A stretch of 64,000 bases of DNA. It comes from Procambarus clarkii. Taxonomy: Eukaryota; Arthropoda; Malacostraca; Decapoda; Cambaridae. Shown piece by piece: positions 45,950 through 57,500 of this stretch (position 1 is the first letter of the stretch; the number at the start of each line of letters is the position of its first letter). Both the position numbers and the translations under genes were made by a program. The DNA is taken from contig NC_091156.1 of the NCBI RefSeq assembly GCF_040958095.1, positions 19,601,202 to 19,665,201 of the forward strand. Reading direction: 5' to 3'. The notes below the pieces were generated by a model. The model searched no databases. It was not told the origin of the DNA and worked only from the letters and a program-made list of their open reading frames with translations.

Positions 45950-47300
45950 TTACGGTATCATCATACTTTAGACAAGTGTAAACATTCAACACAGCTTCCA
46001 CTGTGCCAAGATTTAGTACACTTCGTGGGGGGGGGGGTTACACTTGGCATCATGAAAACAAACATGTCGGTCTGACACCCTCTACATGTAGGGCAATTAT
46101 GAGGAGAAAACCTTAAGAGAATGTCTGTGTGTCCAGTGTTGGAGGCCCAGACGTGTGGGGCTAGTCTCATTCAGGGAACTTTTGCATGGTGATTTGGTGT
46201 TGTATAGTGAGTGTCATAGTGTGGGCGAGGTCGACCTCCGTGCTCTGTTGCGACCTCGTGAAGCCTGAAATGTGGGTTTGAGTTTCCATAGAGTGCTCAG
46301 ATAAGATGTTTCCAGCTGTTATCGACATCGATTCAACGCCAGTAACGTTGATTCAACGTTAAACGAGCATGTTTTGTCAACTGGGATGGAGAAGGCGTTG
46401 GAGGAGGGAGAAGGGGTTGGGGGAGAGAGACAAAACTTGAAACAGAGAATGGGAGGGCAGGAAGGAGTGACATAGAATAGGAGAGAGAAGGGAGGGAGGT
46501 GGGGAGAACAGAAGGGAAAATGGAAGAATAGGAGGGAGGGAGAATGGATGGGAGGGAAGAAGAATTGAAGGGAGGAAAGGAGAAGTGGAGCGAGGGTAGA
46601 ATGGGATAAAGGAAGAGAAGAATAGAGAAAGGAAGACAGACAGACAAGCAGACGCACCCGGGCACGCCGGATACCCTCATATAAAGAAGAAAGCCCGTTT
46701 GTCCCAGGCTGGAGCCCGACAACTGGGGCTCACCTTACGCAAGGTAAGGTAATTATCAAAAGAAGGCACCAAACCGGGAAGGTTATGTAACCTTACGCAA
46801 CTTTGCGTAGTGTTTGATGATTTACGTGAAGTCTCACGGGGTGGTCGGGGCTGGCCCCCTTCTCCTCCTTGCAAGGGGGATCTGCCTCCGCACCCCCTTT
46901 CAACATATCGAAATGTAATGTGCAACCCAATATCTGTAGAGTTAAGCATTTGTTTAAATATTCGTGCATTCATATATTGACATGCAAAACGAATGTTTAG
47001 ATGACAGATTTGGCGCACAACCTTTTATATTACAGTGATGTAGATAGTGTGTAGTGAAGACAGTTACAGTAACAGGGGGGGGGGGATATAGGGAAAGTAT
47101 GTTTGTGTGGGTGGAGGCGAGGCTGGTGTCTGTTAGTGGAGATGGGTATAGTGTCAAGTGATGAGGGTTTTTTTGTTTTGTTTATAGTGATGAAAACAGT
47201 GCGTTTTGAAAATGATAACAGTGATGAGGCGAAACGGGGAAGGTGTGTAAGGGGGTTACGGGGAGGGTGTATGTTGGAAGAGATGGAGAGAGAATGTGTG
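45950..47300. other. intergenic, purine-rich in the middle
   Basis: G runs at 46027 and 47075, a GGGAGG/GAAGG tract at 46380-46640. No gene signs on either strand. Confidence 0.5.
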
Positions 47301-47303
47301 TGG

Positions 47304-47425
47304 TGGGGAAGGTGGGGTGGGGTGGGGTGGGGTGGGGTGGGGTGGGGTGGGGTGGGGTTGGGTTGGGTTGGGTTGGGTTGGGTTGGGTTGGGTTGGGTTG
47401 GGTTAGGTTAGGTTAGGTTAGGAGG
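47304..47425. repeat. pentamer array grading TGGGG to TTGGG to TTAGG
   Basis: About ten GGGGT units, then about ten GGGTT units, then four AGGTT units, in that order with sharp changes. Confidence 0.93.
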
Positions 47426-47579
47426 GAGGTGCGTGGGAGAGGCCTTGGCACAAGGTCGCCCTGGGCACCGCCGGGATATCATACTGGTCATATTAGATAG
47501 CATATCAAAATATTCATATCATACAAGTCATATCAAATAGTCATACTATATAGTCATCTAGTATGACTATTTAGTACTT

Positions 47580-47725
47580 GGGGAGAGACATGAGGACAAG
47601 GAATGGGGAAACGAGGCAGATGGGAAGGAATATTTCCCATCCACATGAACCATCGGGGGATCGAACCCCGACTTGTAAGAAGTGAGACCACCGCTGTACC
47701 GATCAGTCCAAGTCGATGGACACCT
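47580..47725 (-). mobile_element. tRNA-derived SINE
   Basis: On the - strand: CTTGGACTGATCGGTACAGC, GGTGGTCTCACTTCTTACAA, GGGGTTCGATCCCCCGATGG, then a body with CCATTCCTTGTCCTCATGTC. Head related to 35600 and 45125. Confidence 0.6.
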
Positions 47726-48011
47726 CTATGGATACGTTTATGGCATCAGTATTAGAGGTGCAAGTTGCTAGATCAATATTTGTTGAATATGATGGTGACC
47801 GTTGTCGTGATGAGCAGACACCCAAGTTGAGAGCATCATGAGAGTGATCGCCGGTAATCTTAAACACTAAATATTTGATACATAGTAATTTAAACATTTT
47901 CCCTAGTTGGTTATTGATAAAAAAAAAATAAGTAACATTTGGACAGACGGACAACTGAACTGTTCGCCTGCAGACCAAGAGGCCTGATTGTCTGATGGGC
48001 AGCACTAGTGT

Positions 48012-48360
48012 GCAGGCCCCAGGAGCCAGACCGGCCCCCAGGAGCCAGACCGGCCCCCCAGGAGCCAGACCGGCCCCCCAGGAGCCAGACCGGCCCCCCA
48101 GGAGCCAGACCGGCCCCCCAGGAGCCAGACCGGCCCCCCAGAAGCCAGACCGGCCCCCCAGGAGCCAGACCGGCCCCCCAGGAGCCAGACCGGCCCCCCA
48201 GGAGCCAGACCGGCCCCCCAGGAGCCAGACCGGCCCCCCAGGAGCCAGACCGGCCCCCAAGGAGCCAGACCGGCCCCCCAGGAGCCAGACCGGCCCCCCA
48301 GGAGCCTTACCGGCCCCCCAGGAGCCTTACCGGCCCCCCAGGAGCCAGACCCCCCCCCAG
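48012..48360. repeat. 20-bp GC-rich minisatellite
   Basis: About 17 units of GGAGCCAGACCGGCCCCCCA, starting 110 bases beyond the stop of the secreted repeat protein, so probably within or near its 3' untranslated region. Confidence 0.95.
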
Positions 48361-48472
48361 GAGTCACACTTGGGTACGGTACAGGTACGAAGTTCAGTAC
48401 CCTTTAACCCTTCAGTACCTCAGAGTTCACCAACTTCAGCATCGTCAGCACTAAGCAAGCACGAGAGATGAC

Positions 48473-48973
48473 CTAGTAGTACCCAGCCATTGAGGTTGTC
48501 GGGGTATCGTAAGAGCCACTGTCACAGTTGGCAGGCACTGTCTGGTACTGTGTATCGGTCACTGTCTGCGTGACGTACTGGGGCACCTGCTGGGTCTGGG
48601 TGACATATTGGGGCACCTGCTGGGTTTGTGTCACCGTCTGGGTGACATATTGGGGCACCTGCTGGGTTTGGGTGACCGTCTGGGTGACGTATTGGGGCAC
48701 CTGCTGGGTTTGGGTCACCGTTTGGGTGACGTACTGAGGCACCTGCTGGGTTTGAGTGACATATTGGGGCACCTGCTGGGTTTGTGTCACCGTCTGGGTG
48801 ACGTACTGGGGCACCTGCTGGGTCTGGGTGACATACTGGGGCACCTGCTGGGTCTGAGTGACATATTGGGGCACCTGCTGGGTTTGGGTCACCGTCTGAG
48901 TGACGTACTGGGGCACCTGCTGGGTCTGAGTGACGTACTGCATCTGGGTACTGAAGCTCGTCACTGTCTGGAA
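48473..48973 (-). CDS. secreted repeat protein, last exon (ten VTQTQQVPQY repeats)
   Basis: Starts FQTVTSFSTQMQ after acceptor tcccacag, then ten tandem units: five of 10 residues (YVTQTQQVPQ) and five of 14 (YVTQTVTQTQQVPQ). It ends with TDTQYQTVPANC, SGSYDTPTTSMAGYY and TAG at 48473-48475. The tail repeats the GSY/YDTPT motif found just before the first Cys of exon 2. The 120-residue repeat block is in frame without interruption, unlike the neighbouring non-coding minisatellites. Confidence 0.85.
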   Translation of the reverse strand, partial: FQTVTSFSTQMQYVTQTQQVPQYVTQTVTQTQQVPQYVTQTQQVPQYVTQTQQVPQYVTQTVTQTQQVPQYVTQTQQVPQYVTQTVTQTQQVPQYVTQTVTQTQQVPQYVTQTVTQTQQVPQYVTQTQQVPQYVTQTVTDTQYQTVPANCDSGSYDTPTTSMAGYY

Positions 48974-51900
48974 CTGTGGGAGAAGTCTCACTTTTAGAGT
49001 ATTAGAAACAAACATATATTACTTTGACACATCACAGTAATGACAACATCGCATGTTAACATTAACACGTCAAATGAGACCAAAATTGAACTGCATAATT
49101 GTTAGTCTTGGGCACTAGGAACATCCCTGGTGGAGAGAGATTATGACATACCTTAAACTATATTCCCTAGAAACAGAGTAAAAGAAGGACAGGTGAAGTA
49201 TAGAAGTAAATGAAACTAGGCTCCTTAATCGCAGGGAGCGCCGAAGGATAGGGTGAGGTTATTGTTGCCTGACTCAGACTTTTAGCTGTCCGCCAGGTCT
49301 TGCATCTTCCCTCTGGATCAGTGGAGGACCATCAATCAGCTGTATGCTCGAAGTCGAATTCATCTGGATGTTGATTACTGGTGTCAACTTCCGAATAAAC
49401 ACAGCCTCAAGCGTACAAAACTTCTTCCGGTCGTCGGTGTGACAATCATAGGGCATAACGTGCGACGATCGTGTGACAATCATAGGGCATAACGTGCGAC
49501 GATCGTGTGACAATCATAGGGCATAACGTGCGACGATCGTGTGACAATCATAGGGCATAACGTGCGACGATCGTGTGACAATCATAGGGCATAACGTGCG
49601 ACGATCGTGTGACAATCATAGGGCATAACGTGCGACGATCGTGTGACAATCACACTCACCGACGACCGTAGGCGGCGTCGTACGTTGAGGCTGTGTTCAT
49701 TCGGGAGTTGACACCAGTAATCAACATCCATTTCTAGTCCTAGTAATCATTTCTAGGACTAGAAAAACTTACCCCGTCCCTTAAAAAAACTTAATATTCT
49801 TTAACCCGGAGTTCAAAAATAATAATACAGTCAAGTCCGTTTTAATTAAGAACTCTACCCTGTCTGTAGCCGGTTGTGTACCACAGATATGACACTCTTT
49901 AACTATTGGGTTCATTACCTCCCAGCAGCACTTGTAACTAAGTCAAAGTCTGTGTATGACCTCTGCAATGTCTCTGGATATCTTTTTGCCAGGCTTGAAA
50001 GAGGAGTACCCAGTGACTTGCTCGTACCACATCGCAGTGGATCTTCCTTCCGCTACTTTGGCTCTGTGGCGACTTTTGATAGTTGGGAGTATTTTCTTCT
50101 TGAATTGTTCCATAATCTGTGAAAAACTTGGTGGCATTTTAACCCGATAGAACAGTGGCAGTTTTTGCTAGTGAGTCTGCCTTTTCATTACCATCTATGC
50201 CAATGTGACTTGGTATCCAATTTAGGGCGATTTACAGCCTTAGATTGTGGGCTTCTTTTCCTCTACAGGATTTCTGTGATGAGTTGTATATTATCTCTGT
50301 GTTGGCTGGATAACAATGCCTGGAGCGAAGATTTAGAGTCGGTATGAATGATGACATGTAAACTATTCTCACTTGTATACATACGGTGCAATTTTGGGTC
50401 AAATATACAAGTAGAAGGGGTGAGGTTGTCTGGGTTTAGGTGAAAGGTCGGAGGAATATGGGGACGGTCAAACATAGGGTATAGCGTTGGGTGAGAGACT
50501 GGCGCACTCGGTGGACGGGAGACCTGTGTAGAGATGTGTTCGTTCTTATCCGGTGATTTTGGTGAGCTCGCGATCTAAGTTCATTTATTAAACATATGAC
50601 CAGATAACACAATAGACGTAGGGCAGTCGGATTGTTTCAGGCGTAGGTTAGACAAATATATGAGTGGTTTTGGGTGGATATAAACAAGAACTGCCAAGTG
50701 GGTCATCGAAATAAAGCTTTCTTCAATTACCAGTGCACCTTTTTGCATTATCGATGCTCAGTAATTGGAAATATGACCTCTCCGTGTCTTTATTTTACAT
50801 ATTGCTAATATAATGTGTACGTGATGAGTTTATAGGATCGAATTGACTTTATTTAGCTACAGGAGAGTCATGTTTGCTAGCTAATTTGTATTGCTTCTAA
50901 GGGGGTCTAGATATTTGCCACGTCAGTGCTCATGGGGGAGGATTCCTGGGAAAATGAGCCCCCCCTTGCCTGGAGAGCGGGAGAAAGCACACGTGCCGCT
51001 TTCTATGGACGGGTAATTAGGTCAAGTTGATCGGTAACGAGTACAAATACTGGTAGAGAAACTCAGGCACCTGCAGGAGTAATAATATGATGGGTTGAAG
51101 CGATTCGCAGGATGGCTGGCTCGTAGTGCAGTTGGCTTCGTTTTCGACTCACAATCCTGGATACCGGGTTCGATCCCCGAGTGGAACAGAATGGTTAGGC
51201 ACATTTTCTTGCACCTATTACCTCTGTTCTAGACTCAAGACCAGCATGTAATGTTGATCTAGAGCCTAGACTCTGGAGTATAATACTGTGATTCAGTTCC
51301 AAAAAATTGTTAAAACAAATACTTGTATAACTTTCTTCTTTTCAAATGAGTTAAATGTATGGAAAAATTACTGCAAAGCTTGCCTTATAACAGTGCTAAA
51401 CGCCAGTTAAAATTAGTGTCAGTGTAACTTTGCGTGACAGTATGTGAAGTGACATACATGACAGCCTATCTTGAAGTTATCTTGAGATGATTTCGGGGCT
51501 TTAGTGTCCCCGCGGCCCGGTCCTCGATCAGGCCTCCACCCCCAGGAAGCAACCCGTGACAGCTGACTAACACCCAGGTACATATTTTACTGCTAGGTAA
51601 CAGGGGCATAGAGTGAAAGAAACTCTGCCCATTGTTTCTCGCCGGCGCCCGGGATCGAACCCGGGACCACAGGATCACAAGTCCAGTCTGCTGTCCGCTC
51701 GGCCGACCGACTCCAAATGTTGGTTAAGGGTTAATGTTGACCAAGCTTAGTGTATCGGAACTTACCTCAAATCTTCACAATCAGATCTACTTCAGTCTGG
51801 GACCTCTGGTAGATTTATGTACATTGAAGGGATGTATGTACAGACGTACATTCAACTCCACGGATGCAAGTACAGATGCACCTGGGAATGGATGTTTGGA

Positions 51901-53137
51901 AGATGCACGAACTCTTGGGTAAATATAAATATTTATGGACGTTGACAGAGAGAGCTATGACTACCTGCTTCCCGCCCTGCAACTGTGTTCTACCGAATAT
52001 AAAATATGATTAGTCAAAAGAATAAATCCGAACCTTACCTGCGTCTGATACTGCGTCTGATACTGCGTCTGGTACTTCGTCTGGTACTGCGTCTGTGTAC
52101 TTGTCTGAGTGACGTACTGGAGCTTGGTGTCGGTGATGTACGACGTCTCTGTGAAGTACTGAGCCCTCGTCACATACTTGACGTTAGTCACCACCTGCCG
52201 GAACAATGCACTGGTAAATTATCTGAAACTACATTGGCAAAATATGTAGGTCTCTCCTTCACACCATGCTGCGTTACTAATCATAATATTGGCGGTAAAG
52301 TGTGTGAAGTAATAACTTGAAGGGTTGTGACTCACATCAGTCGTGGTGTGGAGGATGGGCGGGGCGGCGGAGGTGACGGTCTGCTGCTGGATGACGGTGG
52401 ACGGGTAGTACTGCGTCTGTGTGATCTGCGAGTAGACGGTGGTGGGCAGGGCTCGCGTCCGGGTCTGTATCACTGTGGTCGGGATCAGCTTCGTTGTCGT
52501 CACCACTGAAACTTTCGTCTCGGGCTGGCATGACACCGTTGGGGTGTCGTATGACGGTGTACCGTAGCTCCCTGACGGTGTTTGTGGGGGAGGGGCAGCG
52601 TAGTTGTCGTTAGGGATTATGTTGTTGTCGTTGTATGTAGGGGAAGGCTGGGGGGCAGGAGGAGCATAGTTTACTTTAGGGGGTGGCTGGGGGGTAGGAG
52701 GAGCGTAGTTTACTTTAGGGGGTGGCTGGGGGGTAGGAGGAGCGTAGTTTACTTTAGGGGATGGCGGGGGGGTAGGAGGAGCGTAGTTTACGTTTGGGAC
52801 GGGCTCGGGGATGGAGGGAACGAAATTATCGTTAGGGAATATGTTATTGTCGTAGGTTGGGGAGGGCTGGGGAGCTGGAGCTGGAGGGGCGCCGTAGCTG
52901 GGTGATGGTGCTGGTACACTTGCCTGTTACGAAAAGATATGAATCATTATGCTGTACCGGATCATGTGTGTACCAACACTTCCGTACCTCATTAAACTCA
53001 AGTACAGGAGGCTGACCATACTGCAGGAAGAGACCCACCTGAGGAGGACCATACCGATGGGAGAGGGCAAAGAAGCTAGACTTGACCTGGGTGATGGAGG
53101 TCGCCGTCAACACCAGCAGGAGCACGGAGCACGCCAT
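48473..53137 (-). CDS. secreted Pro- and Thr/Gln/Val-rich repeat protein (4 coding exons)
   Basis: Exons in reading order: 53137-52988, 52923-52336, 52194-52039, 48973-48473. All introns are phase 0 with AG acceptors and GT donors, giving 464 residues. Residues 1-20 are a signal peptide (MACSVLLLVLTATSITQVKS), so the product is secreted. Residues about 51-150 are proline-rich with a 13-residue repeat KVNYAPPTPQPPP and NDN-containing linkers. Residues about 165-300 are Thr/Val/Gln/Tyr-rich (KVSVVTTTKLIPTTVIQTRT, later QTQYQT repeats). The last exon has ten tandem repeats of YVTQTQQVPQ or YVTQTVTQTQQVPQ. Only two Cys lie outside the signal peptide, bracketing the Thr-rich part. I do not recognise a named family; composition suggests a structural cuticle, matrix or fibre protein, which is inference. 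It converges with the nrf-6-like gene. Confidence 0.82.
49016..49436. other. intron 3 of the secreted repeat protein, left part
   Basis: Holds a LINE-like scrap on the - strand near 49290-49430 (KLTPVINIQMNSTS), then the 34-bp array. Nothing else seen. Confidence 0.4.
49437..49655. repeat. 34-bp minisatellite
   Basis: Six identical units with GTGTGACAATCATAGGGCAT and AACGTGCGACGATC; each joint forms the palindrome CGATCG-TGTGAC. Confidence 0.95.
49880..50490 (-). pseudogene. LINE RNase H and C-terminal fragment
   Basis: Minus-strand reading: HIPPTFHLNPDNLTPSTCIF, then VIIHTDSKSSLQALLSSQHR with RNase H-type TDSxSSLxAL, a stop at 50263, WIPSHIGIDGNEKADSLAK in another frame, and after a shift AMWYEQVTGYSSFKPGKKIS near 49950. 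The D...S-L-x-A-L and IPSHIGI-x-GNE-x-AD pattern is that of LINE RNase H domains. It is a different family from the full-length element at 54295. At least two frameshifts. Confidence 0.75.
50500..51100. other. intron 3 of the secreted repeat protein, middle
   Basis: No coding signs or repeats recognised between the RNase H fragment and the SINE. Confidence 0.5.
51110..51270 (+). mobile_element. tRNA-derived SINE, other family
   Basis: TGGCTGGCTCGTAGTGCAGT (box A type), GGGTTCGATCCCCGAG (box B), and a body with TTAGGCACATTTTCTTGCAC. Only one copy in the window. Confidence 0.6.
51470..51715 (-). mobile_element. tRNA-derived SINE
   Basis: Full-length reverse copy of the element at 43288-43545, ending with the tRNA-like GTCGGTCGGCCGAGCGGACA head at about 51712. 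It lies in intron 3 of the secreted repeat protein gene. Confidence 0.8.
52039..52194 (-). CDS. secreted repeat protein, exon 3 (TQTQYQT block)
   Basis: 52 codons in phase 0/0: VVTNVKYVTRAQYFTETSYI, TDTKLQYVTQTSTQ, then TQYQTKYQTQYQTQYQTQ. Acceptor ccggcag, donor cag|gtaagg. The alternation of Thr/Gln and hydrophobic residues suggests beta-strands. Confidence 0.82.
52336..52923 (-). CDS. secreted repeat protein, exon 2 (proline-rich)
   Basis: 196 codons in phase 0/0, from acceptor gtaacag to donor gat|gtgagt. It starts ASVPAPSPSYGAPPAPAPQP. Four copies of a 13-residue unit (VNYAPP-TPQPPPK, 39 bp) follow, then NDNN spacers, SGSYGTPSYDTPTVSC, and a Thr/Val-rich segment ending SAAPPILHTTTD. The 39-bp DNA repeat is evident on either strand. 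Confidence 0.85.
52988..53137 (-). CDS. secreted repeat protein, first coding exon
   Basis: Fifty codons: signal peptide MACSVLLLVLTATSITQVKS, then FFALSHRYGPPQVGLF and YGQPPVLEFNE. The ATG is at 53137. A good acceptor (ggttgcag) lies 21 bases upstream at 53158, so a 5' untranslated exon probably lies further right. Donor gag|gtacgg. A TTG or GTG start further upstream in the same frame was not chosen because it is not ATG. Confidence 0.8.
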
Positions 53138-53157
53138 GGCCAGGGACACACAACGAT

Positions 53158-53452
53158 CTGCAACCGGTTTACACTTTAGTTCCTTTCACAAACATTATAG
53201 TCGCTTTACGTTTATTAGTAAGCACATACAGGCCTCAGGAGCAAAGGATAGGCACTGACGATGCTGCTATTTTCTCTGGAGATGAGACCCTGACAGCCCA
53301 TTTTACGTGAGTCTTCGGGGCGTCACCCTTGAGACTTCTAATATTCAGAGATGTGTAGTCTAACCAAATTTTATTTATTTAGTTTAGTTTTTTACAATTA
53401 GTTTGGTGTTGGGCTTCTGACCGCTGGAGGGCTGTTAAGACCACCACGATAG
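53158..53452. other. upstream of the first coding exon of the secreted repeat protein
   Basis: Probable intron or promoter. The acceptor at 53158 suggests an untranslated first exon beyond the minisatellite; no clear TATA box seen. Confidence 0.35.
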
Positions 53453-54026
53453 CTAGGTCACCACGACAGCTTGGCCCCCACGACAGCTTGGCCCCCACGA
53501 CAGCTTGGCCCCCACGACAGCTTGGCCACCACGACAGCTTGGCCCCCCACGACAGCTTGGCCCCCACGACAGCTTGGCCCCCCACGACAGCTTGGCCCCC
53601 ACGACAGCTTGGCCACCACGACAGCTTGGCCCCCACGACAGCTTGGCCCCCACGACAGCTTGGCCCCCACGACAGCTTGGCCCCCACGACAGCTTGGCCC
53701 CCACGACAGCTTGGCCACCACGACAGCTTGGCCACCACGACAGCTTGGCCACCACGACAGCTTGGCCACCACGACAGCTTGGCCACCACGACAGCTTGGC
53801 CCCCCACGACAGCTTGGCCCCCCACGACAGCTTGGCCCACCACGACAGCTTGGCCCACCACGACAGCTTGGCCCACCACGACAGCTTGGCCACCACGACA
53901 GCTTGGCCACCACGACAGCTTGGCCCCCCACGACAGCTTGGCCACCACGACAGCTTGGCCACCACGACAGCTTGGCCACCACGACAGCTTGGCCACCACG
54001 ACAGCTTGGCCCCCCACGACAGCTTA
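53453..54026. repeat. 16-18 bp minisatellite
   Basis: About 33 units of CACGACAGCTTGGCC plus CC, AC or CCC. It lies 300 bases upstream of the first coding exon of the secreted repeat protein. Confidence 0.95.
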
Positions 54027-54284
54027 CCCTCCAGCTAAGCAAGTATATTTTAGTCTTAAAGATGGTCCAGGACTAAAGGATACTCTCAATGTATATTCAC
54101 CGAGAAACAGGGTACACCTGCAGGTAAATATATGTCTGGTACAATGTATTATACTGATACAGTTAGTGTCCATGAACACGATTCTACATTAAAAAATGAT
54201 AAAATAGTACCCCATCTTATACTCTTATCTGTAGTCTCGCTAGAAAACGTAGAATGGTTATAAGCATTTTTAGTTTATGGTCGA

Positions 54285-54296
54285 CAATCCGAAGTT
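54285..54296. repeat. target-site duplication, left copy
   Basis: CAATCCGAAGTT directly abuts the T-run that is the A-tail of the LINE on the other strand. The last two T may belong to the tail, so the duplication is 10 to 12 bases. Confidence 0.8.
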
Positions 54297-54578
54297 TTTT
54301 TTTTTTTTTTTATTAACATATTAGGTACATCTGCATTAGTGCAGCTACCCTAGACTATATGAAGTGGAGTACAGTGTGTCAAAAAAAAACTAACTAGGTG
54401 ATGCTATAAAATCCCCATCACACAGGATGGTTAGTCATACAGAGGCATGTGATTAGCGGTCTGCACTGGCAGACTCCGGATGCATTTTGAGGATATCAAC
54501 AACACAAGATTGAATAAGGTAGCAGTGGTAATACAAGTCCCCATCTCGCAGGATGGTTAGTCATACAGAGTCATGTGT

Positions 54579-57500
54579 TTAATAGCCTGCACTGGCAAAT
54601 TTTGGGTATACTGTGAGGATATCTTCAAGAATACGAGAGTGAATAAAGTAATTGCAAAGCTCCAGGTACCTCATGCCAACTGGTCTGAAAGGTCTAATAA
54701 TTGGGCATTCAGTGATGTAGTGCGGGAGATCATGCCGTAGTTCCTGCTCACAGAGTTTGCAACTGGAGTGCTCAGGATTGGGAGACCCGTCACCTGCAGC
54801 CACCTGCCACAGGTAACGGTAACCCAACCTGATCCTTGCAACCACTGTGTCGCACAGTCTAGTGGACGTTTTGTGCTGTCCATAGATGTAGGTTTCAGAT
54901 CTGAACAAATCATAGCTTTTTATACTAGTACTTTCAGGTCGTTGGGAGTCAGTAAGTTCTTTCCTATCAGATCTGAATGTTTGGACCAATACAGTTTTGA
55001 CAGCAGAGATAGGGATACCTAGATCTAATTCAACTTCAAACTTGTTACACGCTAATTTGGCTGCAATGTCTGTCTCATTATGATGGGTTATATTTATGTG
55101 TGAAGGTATCCATACAAAGGAAATTCGAGACCCTTTACTCTGTGCATCAATTAGGTCATTTATAATTGGGAGTATGAGGTTCTTGCTGTCGATCTTCCAA
55201 GAGAAGTTTTCGATTGCTTGAAGAGCAGACTTTGAATCGCAGAATATTATTCCTCCTCCAATATTTTTTAATGTGCTGGTTGCTAAATGTAATGCTGCTA
55301 GTTCTGCTTGTGTGGAGGTCAGCCAGTTGTTTAGCCTGACACTGACAGACTTTGTGCAAATATTATTTCTATAGAACCTACATGCCGCTGCAGTCCGTCC
55401 AGTAGAAGACTGGACTGAGCCGTCGGTGTAGACACAGTGCTCGTGAGATCTTAGACTCTCGATGGAGGAGGCAATTGTTTCAAGAGTGACAGCTTTGAGT
55501 AGAGCAAGATTCTCATTATCTTTCTTGGTGACAGGTGTGTATGATACTTGAATGGTGGGGTACAGATAAAGAGGAATATCAGAGACTGGTAGATTGCACT
55601 TAAAAGGAATGTTAAGTTTAATGAGATTGTAAGCATTGTTTCTCAGCCAATTATCATAAAAGGAGTGAGTTGGTATGTCGGCACCAGTCAAAAGGGTGTT
55701 AACAGCACTAAATAATTTGTCTCTGAGCAATGTAGGAGATGTAGGATCTCTCATGACTTTAAGACAGAAGGTAGTGTTAACTTGCATTATTCTCTCTAGT
55801 ATGGTTGGAAACTTCAGTTCTTCCCTCATGTTGATGATTCTTGTGCATCTTGGGGCACCAAGAATTATCCTCATGGCCTCGTTCTGTATTACTTCAAGTT
55901 TGTCCAACACAGAGGAGGGGAAATTAATTAAGTGCAGAGCATTATAATCAACGAGAGATCTAACAAACATCATATAGAATAGTCTAGCATATTTAATATT
56001 GATACCAATATTCTTACCAGTAAGTGTTCTCAATGGTTTTAGTCTTTCTTTTAACCTACGGTATAGATCATTTACAATGTCACTGTTAATACCAACTCCA
56101 AGGTATTTGTGCTGCCCACACGTTTCAATGTTCTGGTTGTTGACCTTGAAAGCTATAGGGACATGAGTTTTCTCTTTGGGATGGAGAACTCTGGATTTAG
56201 TTATAGAGATAACAAGACCACATTCAATGCTTTTAGCAGCGAATGAATCAAGTAGAGCTTGCAGTCTAGTTTGGGAATTTGCAACAATGCATATATCATC
56301 GGCATAACAAATGACGGCTTCGTCAGGTAGTGTGGGAATATCAATTGTTAATTTGTGCATCAGAACATTGAACAGTGTGGGACTTAGCACTCCACCCTGG
56401 GGTGTACCCAACTCAAAGGGTGCACAGAGTTTACTTTTGACCCCCTTGAAAAGGACTGAGGCGGTTCTGTTACTCAGGTACCCCCTGAGCCATGTCAACA
56501 GTCTTCCCTTAACTCCAAAAGAGGCTAGCTGTTCTAGGATTATTTCTTTGTTTGCTGTATCAAAAGCAGTTTGGAGATCAATAAATGCCGCCTGAGAGTT
56601 TGGTCCCCCTCTGATAAAATACTCAGCAAAGCAAGTTTATGTGCTTCTTCCAGGAAGGAAACCATACAGGTTAGGGGCAAGGTGGGGCTTGATTTGAAAC
56701 ATTAGTCTGTCGAGAATAATTCTCTCAAGAACTTTGCACATGCACGACGTCAGAGAAATGGGTCTAAATTTTTGTGAATTAGGCTTGGGTATGGGTATTA
56801 TGAGTCCCTGTGTCCAGCGGTCAGGTAAAACACCCTGCCTTAGACTTTGATTAAACAATTCTAGCAAAGGGCTATTTGGCAGCTCAGCAAGTACTCTCAT
56901 GGTGTTGTATGTGATGCCATCCTCTCCAGGAGAGGTAGCCTTACCTTTCTTGAGTGCATTTTTAATTTCAAAGGGGGTTATGCCATAGTTATCATCAGGC
57001 CCTATTTCACTACAGGCAATTTCAATATTGAAGTTACGATTTATTTTAGTACTAGCCAGATAGTTTTGCACATCTAGGGGCAGGCTGCTTATACTAGCAG
57101 TGCTTGCATATTGCTGAAGCAGCATGTCGGCATAGTCTACAGGTGAATGGTGATCAAGCTGACGACTGCTAGGACGAGAAATCTTTTTAATTTTATTCCA
57201 CATTTGGGATGAGGATGTTGCATGATTGATGCCTTGCAGAAACTGTTCCCAGTGCTGGTTATACACCTGTTCCTTTAGCTCTCTAAACTCTCGGCTGGCT
57301 TTAAGAAATATGTTGAGGGTGTCAGCTGTTTTATGTGTTTTATACTGCTCAGCTAGGAATAGAACTCTGTCATGCAGGGGCTTAAGGCGTGAGTCAGTGA
57401 ACCACCTCTGTCCCTTCCTCATTGGTTTGGGTCTTGCGGATTTTACAACATTGTCATAAAAAGCGGTTACTTCAGTGACCAGGTCCTCATATAATGCATT

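Noticed and set aside
53379-54192. Frames with KLSWWPSCRGGQAVV repeats
   Set aside because: Minisatellite with varying unit length, five frames open at once.
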